DNA of 64,000 bases from Dyella halodurans (GTDB lineage: Bacteria > Pseudomonadota > Gammaproteobacteria > Xanthomonadales > Rhodanobacteraceae): contig NZ_JAPDPF010000002.1 of the NCBI RefSeq assembly GCF_026283925.1, positions 62,001 through 126,000 of the forward strand, written 5' to 3'. How positions within the stretch are numbered: the stretch's first letter is position 1; each line of letters opens with the position of its first letter. This document shows positions 19,046 through 30,362 of the stretch, piece after piece. The notes under the pieces were generated by a model. It was not told the DNA's origin, did not search any database, and was given only the letters and a program-made list of their open reading frames with translations. The translations under genes were made by a program, and so were the position numbers.

Positions 19046-19160
19046 CACCCCGCCGTGTGTCCGACTCCGCGGCCTCGCACTTTCCCAATCCCGTTCGTCC
19101 ACGCCAGCCTGCTCTGCGGGCTGGCATGGGCGTGCACCTGAAACCTTGATGGAGGAACCC

Positions 19161-20645
19161 ATGAACCGACTCGCCCTGCGCGCGCTTTCGTGTTGTGTAT
19201 TGATGAGCCTGGCACTGGCTGGCGGCGTGCAGGCGCAGAGTGCGCCCGTTGCGCCGAGCCTGCCCGACTTCACCGGGATCGTGCAGAAGAATGCCCCGTC
19301 CGTGGTGCACGTCGAGGCCAAGTACAGCGGCAAGAAGGCAAGCAAGGGCAAGTCGGCCGGCCGCGGCGCACCGGATGCGCCGGACGAAGACGATCCGCAG
19401 ATGGAGATGTTCCGGCGCTTCTTCGGCATGCCGGCGATGCCGTCCCCCGACGAACAGCAGCACACTTCGCTGGGCTCGGGCTTCATTATCTCGAACGACG
19501 GTTACATCCTGACCAATAACCATGTCGTGGAGGGTGCGGACACCGTGACGGTGCGCCTGCAGGATCGCCGCACGCTGACCGCCAAGGTGATCGGCAGCGA
19601 TCCGCAATACGACATCGCGCTGCTCAAGGTGGATGCGAAGGCCGGCCTGCCGGCCGTGAGCATCGGCGATTCACGCGCGCTCAAGCCCGGGCAGTGGGTG
19701 CTGGCGATCGGCTCGCCGTTCGGCTTCGACTACACGGTGACGCAAGGCATCGTCAGTGCCGTCGGCCGCAACCTGGGCAGCCAGGACCAGCCCTATACCT
19801 CGTTTATCCAGACCGATGTGCCGATCAACCGCGGCAACTCCGGCGGGCCGTTGTTCGACCTGCAGGGCCGCGTCGTGGGCGTCAATTCGCAGATCTACTC
19901 CAACACGGGCGGTTATCAGGGCGTCGCCTTTTCCATCCCGATCGACGTGGCCATGAACGTGGTCAAGCAGATCAAGGAGAAGGGCTATGTATCGCGCGGC
20001 GTCCTGGGGGTGATGGTGCAGGCCGTCACCGATGACGTGGCCAAGGCCTTCAATATCGATAGCGGCTCCGGTGCGGCCGTGACCCAGGTGACGCCTGGCA
20101 GCGGCGCGGAGAAGGCGGGCTTGCGCCCTGGGGACGTGATCCTTGCCTATAACGGGCAAAGCATCACCCAGAGTGCCGACCTGCCGCCGCTGGTGGGGCA
20201 GACCCCGCCAGGCAGCAAGGCCACGGTGCAGATCCTGCGCGATGGCAAGAAGCAGGACGTGAGTGTCACGGTTGGCGAAATGCCTCGTGACAAGAGCGCC
20301 ACGCTGGCCTCGAACGATGCCAACAAGCCGGCCGCGCATGCGTCAGCCAGTGCCTTGGGTCTGGCGGTTCAGGACCTCGACGGCGACGCCCGCCAGCAAT
20401 TGGGCCTGAAAGCGGGCGAGGGCGTGGGTATCAGCGGTATCAACGGCTCGCCAGCGGCCCGGGCGGGCCTGCAGCCAGGGGATGTGATCCTGATGGTCAA
20501 CCAGAAGAAGGTGGGCAGTGTGGCTGCGTTCCGCGAGGCCACCAAGGACATCAAGCCGGGCGACACCGTCCTGTTGCTGGTCCGCCACGGCGATCAGAGC
20601 GGTTTTGTCGGCCTGACGGTGCCCAACGGCAAGCAGGACGAGTAA
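19161..20645 (+). CDS. mucD: Periplasmic serine protease/chaperone DegP-type (MucD)
   Basis: A 494-residue HtrA-family protease that degrades or refolds damaged envelope proteins. It has a signal peptide (cleavage near VQAQS, residue ~30), a trypsin-like domain with His121 (TNNHVV), Asp151 (YDIALL) and Ser227 (RGNSGGPLF), and two PDZ domains (~285-375 and ~395-490). GGAGG precedes the ATG at 19161. It follows rseA by 115 bp with no terminator, so sigma-E probably controls it. A hairpin after the stop (20672-20705) separates it from lepA. Confidence 0.96.
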   Translation: MNRLALRALSCCVLMSLALAGGVQAQSAPVAPSLPDFTGIVQKNAPSVVHVEAKYSGKKASKGKSAGRGAPDAPDEDDPQMEMFRRFFGMPAMPSPDEQQHTSLGSGFIISNDGYILTNNHVVEGADTVTVRLQDRRTLTAKVIGSDPQYDIALLKVDAKAGLPAVSIGDSRALKPGQWVLAIGSPFGFDYTVTQGIVSAVGRNLGSQDQPYTSFIQTDVPINRGNSGGPLFDLQGRVVGVNSQIYSNTGGYQGVAFSIPIDVAMNVVKQIKEKGYVSRGVLGVMVQAVTDDVAKAFNIDSGSGAAVTQVTPGSGAEKAGLRPGDVILAYNGQSITQSADLPPLVGQTPPGSKATVQILRDGKKQDVSVTVGEMPRDKSATLASNDANKPAAHASASALGLAVQDLDGDARQQLGLKAGEGVGISGINGSPAARAGLQPGDVILMVNQKKVGSVAAFREATKDIKPGDTVLLLVRHGDQSGFVGLTVPNGKQDE

Positions 20646-20671
20646 GCCAGTTGCTGCGCAAGCGGCCATCA

Positions 20672-20712
20672 CGGGCCGGCCCTCCTTGGGAGAGCCGGCC
20701 CGTGCCGTTTCT
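20672..20712 (+). terminator. Probable terminator after mucD
   Basis: CGGGCCGGC and GCCGGCCCG pair over a 13-base loop and are followed by a weak T-rich GTGCCGTTTC tract, 26 bases after the mucD stop codon. Confidence 0.6.
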
Positions 20713-20883
20713 GGGTCGAAGCCAAGCTTCCGGGCTGGGCCGTAGGTCGCTATAAGGGTGGCGAGGTAGCCGTCACGCCCGGACGACGCTGGTTCCATGC
20801 GATAATGCCGGGTTCGTATTGCCACCCCCGGCGATACGCTGCCTGCGCGCCGCGCAACGCAGTGAACGCAGCTAGCGTGCTCC

Positions 20884-22674
<1,791 letters not shown>

Positions 22675-22723
22675 CAACCTGCGGATTCGGCGTCCCTCAC
22701 GCCGAGCAACCTTGGAGTAGGGC

Positions 22724-23614
22724 ATGGATTTCGATTTTTCGGCGATTCTGCTTGGCCTCACCGTCGTGTTTGGCGTGGTGTGGGGTCTGGACCGCCTGTT
22801 CTTCCACAAGCAGCGCAAGGCCAAGGCCGAAGCGACGCGTGCGGAAGTGCGCGAGCCGGTGATTGTGGACTGGTCGCGTTCGCTGTTTCCGGTGGTGCTG
22901 GTGGTGCTGCTGCTGCGTTCGTTCGTGGCCGAGCCGTTCCGCATTCCGTCCGGCTCGATGATGCCGACGCTCGACGTGGGCGACTTCATCCTGGTGAACA
23001 AGTTCGCCTATGGCTTGCGCATGCCGGCCTTCAACAACAAGTTCCTGAGCCTGGGCGAGCCCAAGCGCGGCGACGTCGTGGTATTCCGTTTCCCGGGCTA
23101 TCTGTGCGAGGAGGACGGCAAGCTGGTGCGCAGCGGTGACCAGAGCTGTGCCGATCCGCATGCGCCGGTACCCAGCCAGAACTGGATCAAGCGCGTCATC
23201 GGCATGCCGGGCGACCGCGTGGAAATGCGCGGCGACCAGTTGCTGGTCAACGGCGAGCCGGTGGCGGCGGACCTGATCGGTCCCTACGAGGGTGATCCGA
23301 AGCGCCAGGAATCGCGCCTGATGCTTGAAATGGGCGCCACGGTGTGGAACGAACACCTGCCGAACGGGCAGGGTGGCGTGGTCAACCACCTGACGGCTCG
23401 GATGCCCAACTACGCCACCCCGCCGCCGCTGCCGAATGCGAGGGTGCCACTGGTGGTGCCGCAGGGCTGCTACCTGGCCATGGGTGACAACCGCTATAAC
23501 AGCACCGACAGCCGCTGGTGGGGCTGCCTGCCGGAGCAGAATCTGGCCGGCAAGGCGTTCCTGATCTGGTTGAATTTCTACGACTTCAAGCGGATCGGTT
23601 CGATCATCCACTGA
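22724..23614 (+). CDS. lepB: Signal peptidase I (main copy)
   Basis: A 296-residue S26 peptidase with two N-terminal membrane helices (residues ~6-24 and ~52-68). The catalytic serine is Ser78 in PSGSMMPT and the lysine is Lys156 in NWIKRVIGMPGDR; the C-terminal box is AMGDNRYNSTDSRWWG. It lies downstream of lepA as in E. coli and upstream of DUF4845 and rnc. Length and topology match the housekeeping enzyme, in contrast to the short paralogue at 1507-2181. Confidence 0.97.
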   Translation: MDFDFSAILLGLTVVFGVVWGLDRLFFHKQRKAKAEATRAEVREPVIVDWSRSLFPVVLVVLLLRSFVAEPFRIPSGSMMPTLDVGDFILVNKFAYGLRMPAFNNKFLSLGEPKRGDVVVFRFPGYLCEEDGKLVRSGDQSCADPHAPVPSQNWIKRVIGMPGDRVEMRGDQLLVNGEPVAADLIGPYEGDPKRQESRLMLEMGATVWNEHLPNGQGGVVNHLTARMPNYATPPPLPNARVPLVVPQGCYLAMGDNRYNSTDSRWWGCLPEQNLAGKAFLIWLNFYDFKRIGSIIH

Positions 23615-23752
23615 ATGCCGTGATGCAGGTACGTGACCTGCTGGTGCGCTTAAGGGCAGAATCTGCTGCAACCGCCGGGGCCGGCGCATTGTGTTGCGCT
23701 TGCCCACGGCAAGTTTGGGGTAGAGCCGCGATGGCGGCATAGCGAGGGGACT

Positions 23753-24133
23753 ATGAAATCGAAGCAGTCGGGCATCACCCTGATCGGGTTTCTCGTGGTG
23801 TTGATCGTTGTGTGCTTCTTTGGCTTTATGGCCATGAAGCTGATACCGGCCTACACCGAGTTCATGGGTGTCAACAAGGCCATGAACGATATCGCCACCG
23901 GCAGCATGGAAGGCAAGACGCTGGACGATGTTCGTCGCGACCTGGCGAAGAAGATGGACTTCCAGTACGTGGACGATGCCACCATCAAGCCCAAGGACAT
24001 CACCATCAAGCGCGAGGGGAATGCGGCGCAACTGCACGTTACGTACGACAAGCGCATTCCCTTTATGTACAACATCGATTTCCTGCTGCACTTCGAGAAG
24101 AGCGTGGCGCTGCAGGGAAATATCGGTGGTTAA
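23753..24133 (+). CDS. DUF4845 membrane protein
   Basis: A 126-residue protein of the DUF4845 family, always found between lepB and rnc in this bacterial group. The N-terminus (SGITLIGFLVVLIVVCFFG, residues 6-24) looks like a type IV prepilin start but lacks the usual Glu at mature position 5, so it may be a degenerate pilin-like anchor. The remaining domain is soluble and probably periplasmic. GAGGGGAC precedes the ATG. No function is known; position in the lepA-era operon suggests co-expression with the secretion and RNA-processing genes. Confidence 0.9.
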   Translation: MKSKQSGITLIGFLVVLIVVCFFGFMAMKLIPAYTEFMGVNKAMNDIATGSMEGKTLDDVRRDLAKKMDFQYVDDATIKPKDITIKREGNAAQLHVTYDKRIPFMYNIDFLLHFEKSVALQGNIGG

Positions 24134-24148
24134 GCCCAGGCTAGTGAT

Positions 24149-24805
24149 TTGACCAAACTCGCATACCGCTTTCGTGATCCCTCGCTCGGTCAGCTGGCCC
24201 TGACCCATCGCAGCGTGGGCAAGCCGAACAATGAGCGGATGGAATTCCTCGGCGACGCCCTGCTTGGCGTCGTAGTGGCCGAGTTGCTTTACGAGGCTCA
24301 CCCGCATGCCAGCGAGGGTGAGCTTTCGCGCCTGCGTGCCCAACTGGTCAACGGGCAGGCGCTGGCGGTGATCGCACGCGAGCTCGAGCTCGGAGACGAG
24401 CTGAAGCTGGGCTCGGGTGAACTCAAGAGTGGCGGTTTTCGGCGCGAATCCATACTCGCCGATGCCTTCGAGGCGCTGGTGGCGGCGGTCTACCTGGATG
24501 CCGGCTTTGCCGAGTGCCGGGCCGTGGTTCGGGCGTTGTTCGAACCGTTGGTGGCGGCCATCCCGCGTTCGTCCAAGGACGCCAAGACCCGCCTGCAGGA
24601 GCTGCTGCAGGCGCGCGGCTGGTCACTGCCGCATTACGACCTGATCGACAGCCACGGCGAAGATCACGCCAAGACCTTCGATGTCTCCTGTGACATCAGC
24701 GAGCCCGAGGCCATCCGGGCCGAGGGCCGCGGCAGCAGTCGACGTGCAGCGGAGCAGGATGCTGCAGAGGCTGTGCTGCGCCGTTTGCAGGACCTGAAAG
24801 CCTGA
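24149..24805 (+). CDS. rnc: Ribonuclease III
   Basis: A 218-residue endonuclease that cuts double-stranded RNA, processing rRNA and some mRNAs. The signature ERMEFLGDALLG (residues 29-40, Glu32 and Asp36 as metal ligands) and the second cluster ADAFEALVAAVYLDAG are intact, followed by the double-stranded RNA-binding domain (~148-217). The start is a TTG at 24149: no ATG or GTG is available and the family N-terminus (TKLAYRF) begins here. It begins 15 bp after DUF4845; era follows after 240 bp. Confidence 0.96.
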   Translation: MTKLAYRFRDPSLGQLALTHRSVGKPNNERMEFLGDALLGVVVAELLYEAHPHASEGELSRLRAQLVNGQALAVIARELELGDELKLGSGELKSGGFRRESILADAFEALVAAVYLDAGFAECRAVVRALFEPLVAAIPRSSKDAKTRLQELLQARGWSLPHYDLIDSHGEDHAKTFDVSCDISEPEAIRAEGRGSSRRAAEQDAAEAVLRRLQDLKA

Positions 24806-25045
24806 TTTCGGCGTTGTCCACCGCGGGTTTGGCTGCCCCGGGACGCTGATCCGGCAGGGTTTCATAGGGCAGTACCCGGCGCGCCACCCTGGGCGTGGGC
24901 GTCGCATGGACCGAGGCGACGGCGACGTCGCCGCTGCACGACCTTATCACCCAGTCGAATAACGACTTACACTCTCTATCTCTCCCGTGTCTTGCGCGTA
25001 ACCGACTCGCGCGGGCCACGAGGACATCCGAAACAGGCTTTGATC

Positions 25046-25987
25046 ATGAACGACAACGTTGATATCGACCTCGGCGCACCGGCCGAGCTTCCCCATGACG
25101 ATTTCCGTTGTGGCCTGGTGGCCCTGGCGGGCCGACCGAATGTGGGCAAGTCCACCTTGCTCAATGCCTTGATCGGCTTTCGGCTGTCCATCGTCAGCCC
25201 GCGGCCGCAGACCACCCGCCACCGCATCCTCGGCATCGCCACCAGCGAAGCCGGGCAGATCATGTATGTGGATACGCCGGGCCTCCATCGCGGCGCCAAG
25301 CGGGCGATGAACCGCAGCCTCAATCGCGCGGCGCGTTCGGCGATCAGTGAGGTCGACGTGGTGGTGCAGGTGATCGAGGCGGGGCGCTGGACGGATGAGG
25401 ACGAGGCGCTCTACGACGCCCTGGTCGAGCAGAAGGTGCCGCGCCTGCTGGTCATCAACAAGGTCGACCTGGCCAAGGAAAAGGCCACCATGCTGCCGTT
25501 CGTGGCCGACCTGATGACACGCCACAGCTTCGACGACGTGTATTACGTCAGTGCACTCAAGGAAAAGGGCCTGGCGGAGCTGCAGCAGGGCATTCTCAAG
25601 CGCTTGCCGGTGCAGCCGCCGGTGTATGGCGAGGACGAGGTCACCGACCGTAGCGAGCGCTTCCTGGCCGCTGAAATGGTGCGCGAGCAGCTGATGTTGC
25701 GGCTGGACCAGGAACTGCCTTATGCCACCACGGTCGAGATCGAACAGTTCACCGATCGCCCGGATGGCGTGGCCGAGATCCATGCGGTGATCTGGGTCGA
25801 GCGCGATGGCCAGAAGGCGATCGTGATCGGCAACGGTGGCGCCCAGTTGAAGGCCATCGGCACCTCGGCGCGGCGCCATATGGAGCGTACCTTTGAACGC
25901 AAGGTGTTCCTGCGCCTATGGGTCAAGGTACGTGAGGGCTGGGTCGACGACGAGACCATGCTCAAGAAGTTCGGCTATACGGATTAA
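25046..25987 (+). CDS. era: GTPase Era
   Basis: A 313-residue GTPase that binds the 3' end of 16S rRNA and helps 30S maturation. G1 is GRPNVGKS (residues 29-36), G2 [13 protein letters not shown]3 DTPGLH, G4 NKVDL; the KH domain near the C-terminus has the [15 protein letters not shown] loop. The 240-bp gap before it contains a TACACT box (24968-24973) that may be part of a separate promoter, with no convincing -35. recO follows. Confidence 0.98.
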   Translation: MNDNVDIDLGAPAELPHDDFRCGLVALAGRPNVGKSTLLNALIGFRLSIVSPRPQTTRHRILGIATSEAGQIMYVDTPGLHRGAKRAMNRSLNRAARSAISEVDVVVQVIEAGRWTDEDEALYDALVEQKVPRLLVINKVDLAKEKATMLPFVADLMTRHSFDDVYYVSALKEKGLAELQQGILKRLPVQPPVYGEDEVTDRSERFLAAEMVREQLMLRLDQELPYATTVEIEQFTDRPDGVAEIHAVIWVERDGQKAIVIGNGGAQLKAIGTSARRHMERTFERKVFLRLWVKVREGWVDDETMLKKFGYTD

Positions 25988-26103
25988 GAGGCGACGGATG
26001 AGCTGCGAGCGCGCATGTTCGAGCGGCATTGACCAGCATGCGGACTTGCGCGTACCTGGCAACAGGGCGCCCTCACTACTCGCTGCTCGCCCCTAGCTTG
26101 TCG

Positions 26104-26814
26104 ATGCGCATCGAGCAGCAGCCGGCCTACGTCTTGCATTCGCGGCCTTACCGCGAGACCTCGATGCTGCTCGAATGCCTGACCCATGATTACGGGCGCA
26201 TTGGCGTCGTGGCGCGCGGGGTGCGGCGCGAACGTGCCCGCCTGCAGCGCGCCCAGCTCGAACCGTTCCAGCCGCTGGTGCTGGATTTATTGATGCGCGG
26301 TGAGCTGGCGACCTTGCAAGGCGCCGAGACCATCGGCGTGCCATGTCGCTTGCTGGGCGACGCAGGTCTTGCCGGGCTCTATGTCAACGAGCTCGTGGTT
26401 CGCCTGACGGGTCGCCAGGACCCGCAGCCCGAGTTGTTCGATGCGTATGCCCGAACGCTGCCGCGCCTGGCAACGACCGAGTCCCTGGCGTGGTCGCTGC
26501 GGCGCTTCGAGCGCGACTTGCTCGAGGCGGTCGGTTACGGCCTGCAACTGGAGTCGGATGCCGAATCGGGCGAGCCGCTGGAGCCAGGACAGCTCTATCG
26601 CTACACCGTCGAAGTGGGGCCATCTCCGTGTCGGCCGGGTACCGCGCATGCGTTGCGCGGCAGCGACCTGCTGGCGCTGGCGCAAGACCAGGCACCCGAC
26701 GTGGCGGGCTTGTCCGCCTTGCGCGTGATGATGCGCGAGGTGATCCGCTTCCATCTGGGCGGAGGCGAGCTGCGTGCATGGCATGTGCTGGCCGCGGCCA
26801 TGTCGCGACGCTGA
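26104..26814 (+). CDS. recO: DNA repair protein RecO
   Basis: A 236-residue mediator that loads RecA on single-stranded DNA with RecR. It begins with the OB-fold (QQPAYVLHSRPYRETSMLLECLT) and continues with a helical domain. The zinc-finger cysteines of some RecO proteins are absent, as in E. coli. The ATG at 26104 is four residues before the family motif. It follows era by 116 bp and is convergent with the response regulator, with only four bases between the stops. Confidence 0.95.
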   Translation: MRIEQQPAYVLHSRPYRETSMLLECLTHDYGRIGVVARGVRRERARLQRAQLEPFQPLVLDLLMRGELATLQGAETIGVPCRLLGDAGLAGLYVNELVVRLTGRQDPQPELFDAYARTLPRLATTESLAWSLRRFERDLLEAVGYGLQLESDAESGEPLEPGQLYRYTVEVGPSPCRPGTAHALRGSDLLALAQDQAPDVAGLSALRVMMREVIRFHLGGGELRAWHVLAAAMSRR

Positions 26815-26818
26815 GCGC

Positions 26819-27568
26819 TTAGCCAGTCCCCGCGAGCGCCTCGATCGTGGCCAGCAAGGCCTTGTTGAAGCGGGAAAGCGGCGCGAGTGAACCCGCATGG
26901 CCCAGCTTGAGATGCCGCTGCAACACGGTGGCTTGCGTGCCGAGCGCCGTCGCACCGCAGAAGCCGCAGGACGAGCGCAGGCGATGCAGCCGCTCTGCAA
27001 AGGCCTCGTGGTCATCGCGCAACACGTCGAGATCCTGGTAGAGGGCGACCAGTTCGGCGCGCAACAAGCTGCGCATCGCTTGGACGACATCGGCATCGCC
27101 CATGGTGGCGATGGCCTGCGCATCGTCAAGCAGTGGCAACGCGGCGGCGCCCGCCTGTACCAGGCCCAGGATCCGCCGCAGATCGGCCACGTTGCAGGGC
27201 TTCGTCAGCACTTCGCTGAACTCGGCGGCCAGCAGGCGTTGTCGCTCGGCCGGATCCATTTCCGCGCTGGTGGCGACGGCCGTGCAATCGCCGGAGCGCG
27301 CTTCGGGATCGCGGCGCAGGGCGGCCAAAACCTCCACGGCGCCCGCCCCCGGCATGCGGCAGTCCAGCAACAGCAGGTCGAAGGCGACGTCGTGGGCCAG
27401 GGCAATGGCAGCCATGCCATCGTCGCAGGCCTGGGCCTCGAGACCGAGGCTGCGCAAGGCTTCGACGAGAAAAAGCCGGCTGGCGGGATCGTCGTCGGCC
27501 ACCAGGGCACGTGCCGTCCCGGGGGGCGCGGCCGCACCTGAAGCGTCGCTGGGAAGCGTGTTGAGCAT
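26819..27568 (-). CDS. Orphan response regulator with C-terminal Hpt domain
   Basis: A 249-residue cytoplasmic protein. Residues ~20-140 form a receiver domain: acidic pair in LVADDDPAS, acceptor Asp in DLLLLDCRMPG, switch Thr/Ser in AVATSAEM and Lys in VLTKPCN. The C-terminal ~100 residues are helical with LHRLRSSCGFCGATAL, the shape of an Hpt phosphotransfer site. No histidine kinase or output domain is adjacent, so it should serve as a relay in a multistep phosphorelay. It is divergent from ydbH over 44 bp and convergent with recO. The Hpt assignment rests on pattern only. Confidence 0.85.
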   Translation of the reverse strand: MLNTLPSDASGAAAPPGTARALVADDDPASRLFLVEALRSLGLEAQACDDGMAAIALAHDVAFDLLLLDCRMPGAGAVEVLAALRRDPEARSGDCTAVATSAEMDPAERQRLLAAEFSEVLTKPCNVADLRRILGLVQAGAAALPLLDDAQAIATMGDADVVQAMRSLLRAELVALYQDLDVLRDDHEAFAERLHRLRSSCGFCGATALGTQATVLQRHLKLGHAGSLAPLSRFNKALLATIEALAGTG

Positions 27569-27612
27569 GACTAGTCCGTGTCGTTCAGCTTATTTTGGCA
27601 GAATGGCGCCTC

Positions 27613-29634
27613 ATGCGCTTCTCATCAAGCCACCTTTTGCTCAGTCTAGGCATCCTGCTTTGGGTCGGCCTGGCGCTGCCCGCGCGTGCGGATATTGCCC
27701 TGGGCGCCAAGACAGTCAGCCTGCCCGGACTCAAGCTGCAGGAGGTTCAGGGGCTGGTCGGTGAGGACGGCCGCGGTGGCTTGAAGCTCACGCTGCATGC
27801 CGCCAGGACAGACGTGCCGACCCTGGGGTGGCGAAGAGTCACTGCGGATCTGCAAGGCTCGTTGCAGCGCGACGTGCATTTGCGCTGGCTGTTCAATGGC
27901 ACCGTGCAGCTGGTGGGCGCGCCCGGTGCAGCCTTGAGCAATGCAAAGGTCGCCATGGTCGTGGACGAGGCGGCCAACACGCTTGAAATAGACATCAGCC
28001 AGGCAGCGGCGCAGGCCAGCATGGCCTTGCCACTGGACCAGCCCACGCATGCGCAGATCAGCCTCAAGGGATTGCCGGCTGCGTGGCTGCAGGGTCTGTT
28101 GAGCACCATCTGGTCAGGGCGCGCCACGGCCGGCAAGCTTGACGCCGACATGGCGCTGGACCTGGAAAACAAAGGGGTCCAGGCGTCAGGTCAATTCGCG
28201 CTGAGTGCGGCCGGGTTCGATACGGCAAGCGGCACGCTGGCAGGGCAGGGTGTCAATGGCAACGGCCGTTTGAACATCGACACCACCAGCACGCCATCTC
28301 GCATCGATCTCGACGCCAGCATGCGCGGCGGCGAACTGTTGCTCGGACCGATCTACGCACGACTGCCCGATCACCCGGTCCAGCTGAGCCTTACGGCCAC
28401 CACGCACAACGGAGCGGTGGACTTCACGCGCCTGCGCGTGGCGGACGCCGATGCGCTGCAGTTCGACGGCATGCTGGCGTTCAATGCCAAGGGTGAAGTG
28501 CAGAAGCTCAAGCTCGACAAGCTGCAGGCACGCTTTCCCGCGGCCTACCAGCGCTATGGACAGGCGTGGCTCACCACGCTGGGCATGCGTGACGTCCACA
28601 TCGACGGCCAGCTTGCCGGCAGCCTCGACCTCGATGCATCGGGCCTGCGCAGTTTCGACTTCGACACCGATGGCTTGGACCTGGCCGACAGCGAAGGGCG
28701 CCTGTCGATCAAGGGCCTGCGTGGCGGTATCGATTGGGCCGCCGAAGGCGAGCGTCCCGCCACCAGCTTGAACTGGCAGGGCTTGCAGGTTTACCGCATG
28801 GTCGATGGCCCGGCCCAGTCGCACTGGCAAAGCCGAGCGGGCGCCTTGAGCCTGCAGCGTGCGCTGGAAGTGCCGCTGCTCAATGGCAAGGTCCGTATCG
28901 GCGACCTCGCATGGCGCCCCGCCGCCGTGAAGGGGCGCCGATTGGAGACATCGCTCACCTTTGCCGGCATCGATATGGCGGCTTTCTCGCGGGCCATGGG
29001 TTGGCCCGAGTTCCAGGGCACCTTAGGTGGCGCCATCCCGGGCCTGCGTTGGGTCGACGACCGCTTCGAGATGGAGGGCGGCCTGACCGTGAATGTGTTC
29101 GACGGCTTCCTCAATATCACGCGGATGTCGTTGCAGGGGCCATTCGGCTCCAGTCCCGTGTTGTCCGCGGATATCCAGTTGCGGCAGCTGGATCTGGCCT
29201 TGATGACCAATGTGTTCGACTTCGGCAGTATCACCGGGCGCCTGGACGGCTCCATTAACGAACTGCGCCTGGTCAACTGGAATCCGATCGCGTTCAAGGC
29301 CAATTTGCTGGCCGGCAGCGGTGGCCGCATCAGCCAGCGTGCCGTGAACAACCTCACCTCGGTCGGCGGCGGCGGGATGGCTGCCGGGCTGCAGGGCGCC
29401 GTGCTGAAGCTGTTCAAGACCTTTGGCTATAAGCGGATTGGCCTAAGCTGCGTGTTGCAGGGCTCGGTATGCCGTATGGGCGGTCTCGATAGCAGTGCGG
29501 ATGGGTACACTATTCTGGAGGGTAGCGGCCTGCCGCACCTGCAAATCGTCGGCCACCAGACCCAGGTGGACTGGCCCACCCTGGTGCGCCGCCTGAAGGC
29601 AGCTACGGAAGGCACCCCGCCGGAAGTTCATTGA
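27613..29634 (+). CDS. ydbH: AsmA-like inter-membrane lipid transport protein YdbH
   Basis: A 673-residue envelope protein with an N-terminal signal/anchor (residues 1-27). Most of the chain is repetitive beta-strand of the bridge-like lipid-transfer type, and the C-terminal ~100 residues are the DctA-YdbH family domain (ISQRAVNNLTSVGGGGMAAG, then GYKRIGLSCVLQGSVCRMGG). In E. coli YdbH, with TamB and YhdP, carries phospholipid to the outer membrane and works with YnbE and YdbL. E. coli YdbH is about 880 residues, so this form is shorter. The DUF1318 (YdbL) gene follows after 32 bp; no separate ynbE gene is present. Confidence 0.85.
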   Translation: MRFSSSHLLLSLGILLWVGLALPARADIALGAKTVSLPGLKLQEVQGLVGEDGRGGLKLTLHAARTDVPTLGWRRVTADLQGSLQRDVHLRWLFNGTVQLVGAPGAALSNAKVAMVVDEAANTLEIDISQAAAQASMALPLDQPTHAQISLKGLPAAWLQGLLSTIWSGRATAGKLDADMALDLENKGVQASGQFALSAAGFDTASGTLAGQGVNGNGRLNIDTTSTPSRIDLDASMRGGELLLGPIYARLPDHPVQLSLTATTHNGAVDFTRLRVADADALQFDGMLAFNAKGEVQKLKLDKLQARFPAAYQRYGQAWLTTLGMRDVHIDGQLAGSLDLDASGLRSFDFDTDGLDLADSEGRLSIKGLRGGIDWAAEGERPATSLNWQGLQVYRMVDGPAQSHWQSRAGALSLQRALEVPLLNGKVRIGDLAWRPAAVKGRRLETSLTFAGIDMAAFSRAMGWPEFQGTLGGAIPGLRWVDDRFEMEGGLTVNVFDGFLNITRMSLQGPFGSSPVLSADIQLRQLDLALMTNVFDFGSITGRLDGSINELRLVNWNPIAFKANLLAGSGGRISQRAVNNLTSVGGGGMAAGLQGAVLKLFKTFGYKRIGLSCVLQGSVCRMGGLDSSADGYTILEGSGLPHLQIVGHQTQVDWPTLVRRLKAATEGTPPEVH

Positions 29635-29666
29635 GCACCGGCCCCCCATCCCCGAAGGAGTCGAAC

Positions 29667-30272
29667 ATGCGGAAGTTTGTCTATGGATTGCTGACCACCC
29701 TGCTGGTGGCCATGGTGGGATGCGTCACCATCAACGTCTATTTTCCCGAGGCGGCGGCGCAAAAGGCAGCCGATCAGTTCATCGGCACCGTGCTCGACAG
29801 CAATGCCCCCGCAGCGGCTCCCCAAAAGGACCAGCCAACCGCACCCGCGAAGGACGGCCATCAGCCCTCGGCCATGCTGCTCGACCTGTTGATTCCGGCG
29901 GCTTATGCGGCCGATACGCCGAATATCCGCATCCAGACGGCCACCACCGAAGCCATCCACGATCGCATGCGGCAACGCTTTCACGAGACTCTCGCGCCCC
30001 TGTTCAGCAGCGGTGCGGTCGGTTTCACCAAGGACGGCCTGGTCGCCGTGCGCGATGCGACCAAGCTGCCGATGGACCAGCGCGCTGCGGTGAATGCCGC
30101 CGTGGCGGACGAAAATCGTGACCGTGACGCGCTCTATCGCGAGGTGGCCAATGCCAACAATCATCCGGAGTGGGAGGCGCAGATTCGTGCCACGTTTGCC
30201 AAGGGCTGGATCGAGCGTGCGCGCGCGGGCTGGTATTATCAGGACCCCTCGGGCGCCTGGAAGCAGAAGTAA
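29667..30272 (+). CDS. ydbL: DUF1318 (YdbL-like) lipoprotein
   Basis: A 201-residue protein with a lipoprotein signal, LLVAMVGC, lipid Cys at residue 19. Directly after the Cys comes a short hydrophobic beta segment VTINVYFPEAAA, then a Pro/Ala/Lys-rich linker (~45-75) and the DUF1318 domain (~90-185), whose DRDALYREVANANNHP and C-terminal YYQDPSGAWKQK are family marks. E. coli YdbL is a soluble periplasmic protein and YnbE a separate ~60-residue lipoprotein; here a single protein has the lipid anchor, a YnbE-like strand and the YdbL domain. GAAGGAG precedes the ATG. Co-transcribed with ydbH; terminator follows. Confidence 0.85.
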   Translation: MRKFVYGLLTTLLVAMVGCVTINVYFPEAAAQKAADQFIGTVLDSNAPAAAPQKDQPTAPAKDGHQPSAMLLDLLIPAAYAADTPNIRIQTATTEAIHDRMRQRFHETLAPLFSSGAVGFTKDGLVAVRDATKLPMDQRAAVNAAVADENRDRDALYREVANANNHPEWEAQIRATFAKGWIERARAGWYYQDPSGAWKQK

Positions 30273-30308
30273 GCCGCTCGCCCCATCCGCACCGCCCACC
30301 CGATTGTC

Positions 30309-30345
30309 GCGCCCGGGTCCGTCGATCCGGGCGCACTCGTTTTTG
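30309..30345 (+). terminator. Terminator of the ydbH-ydbL operon
   Basis: GCGCCCGG and CCGGGCGC pair over a ten-base loop and are followed by ACTCGTTTTT. It lies 36 bases after the ydbL stop and just before rlmD. Confidence 0.8.
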
Positions 30346-30362
30346 GCTGACCGCAGAGCACC

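Noticed and set aside
24968-24973. TACACT as -10 box of an era promoter
   Set aside because: The -35 position has no convincing match; left as an aside in the era entry.
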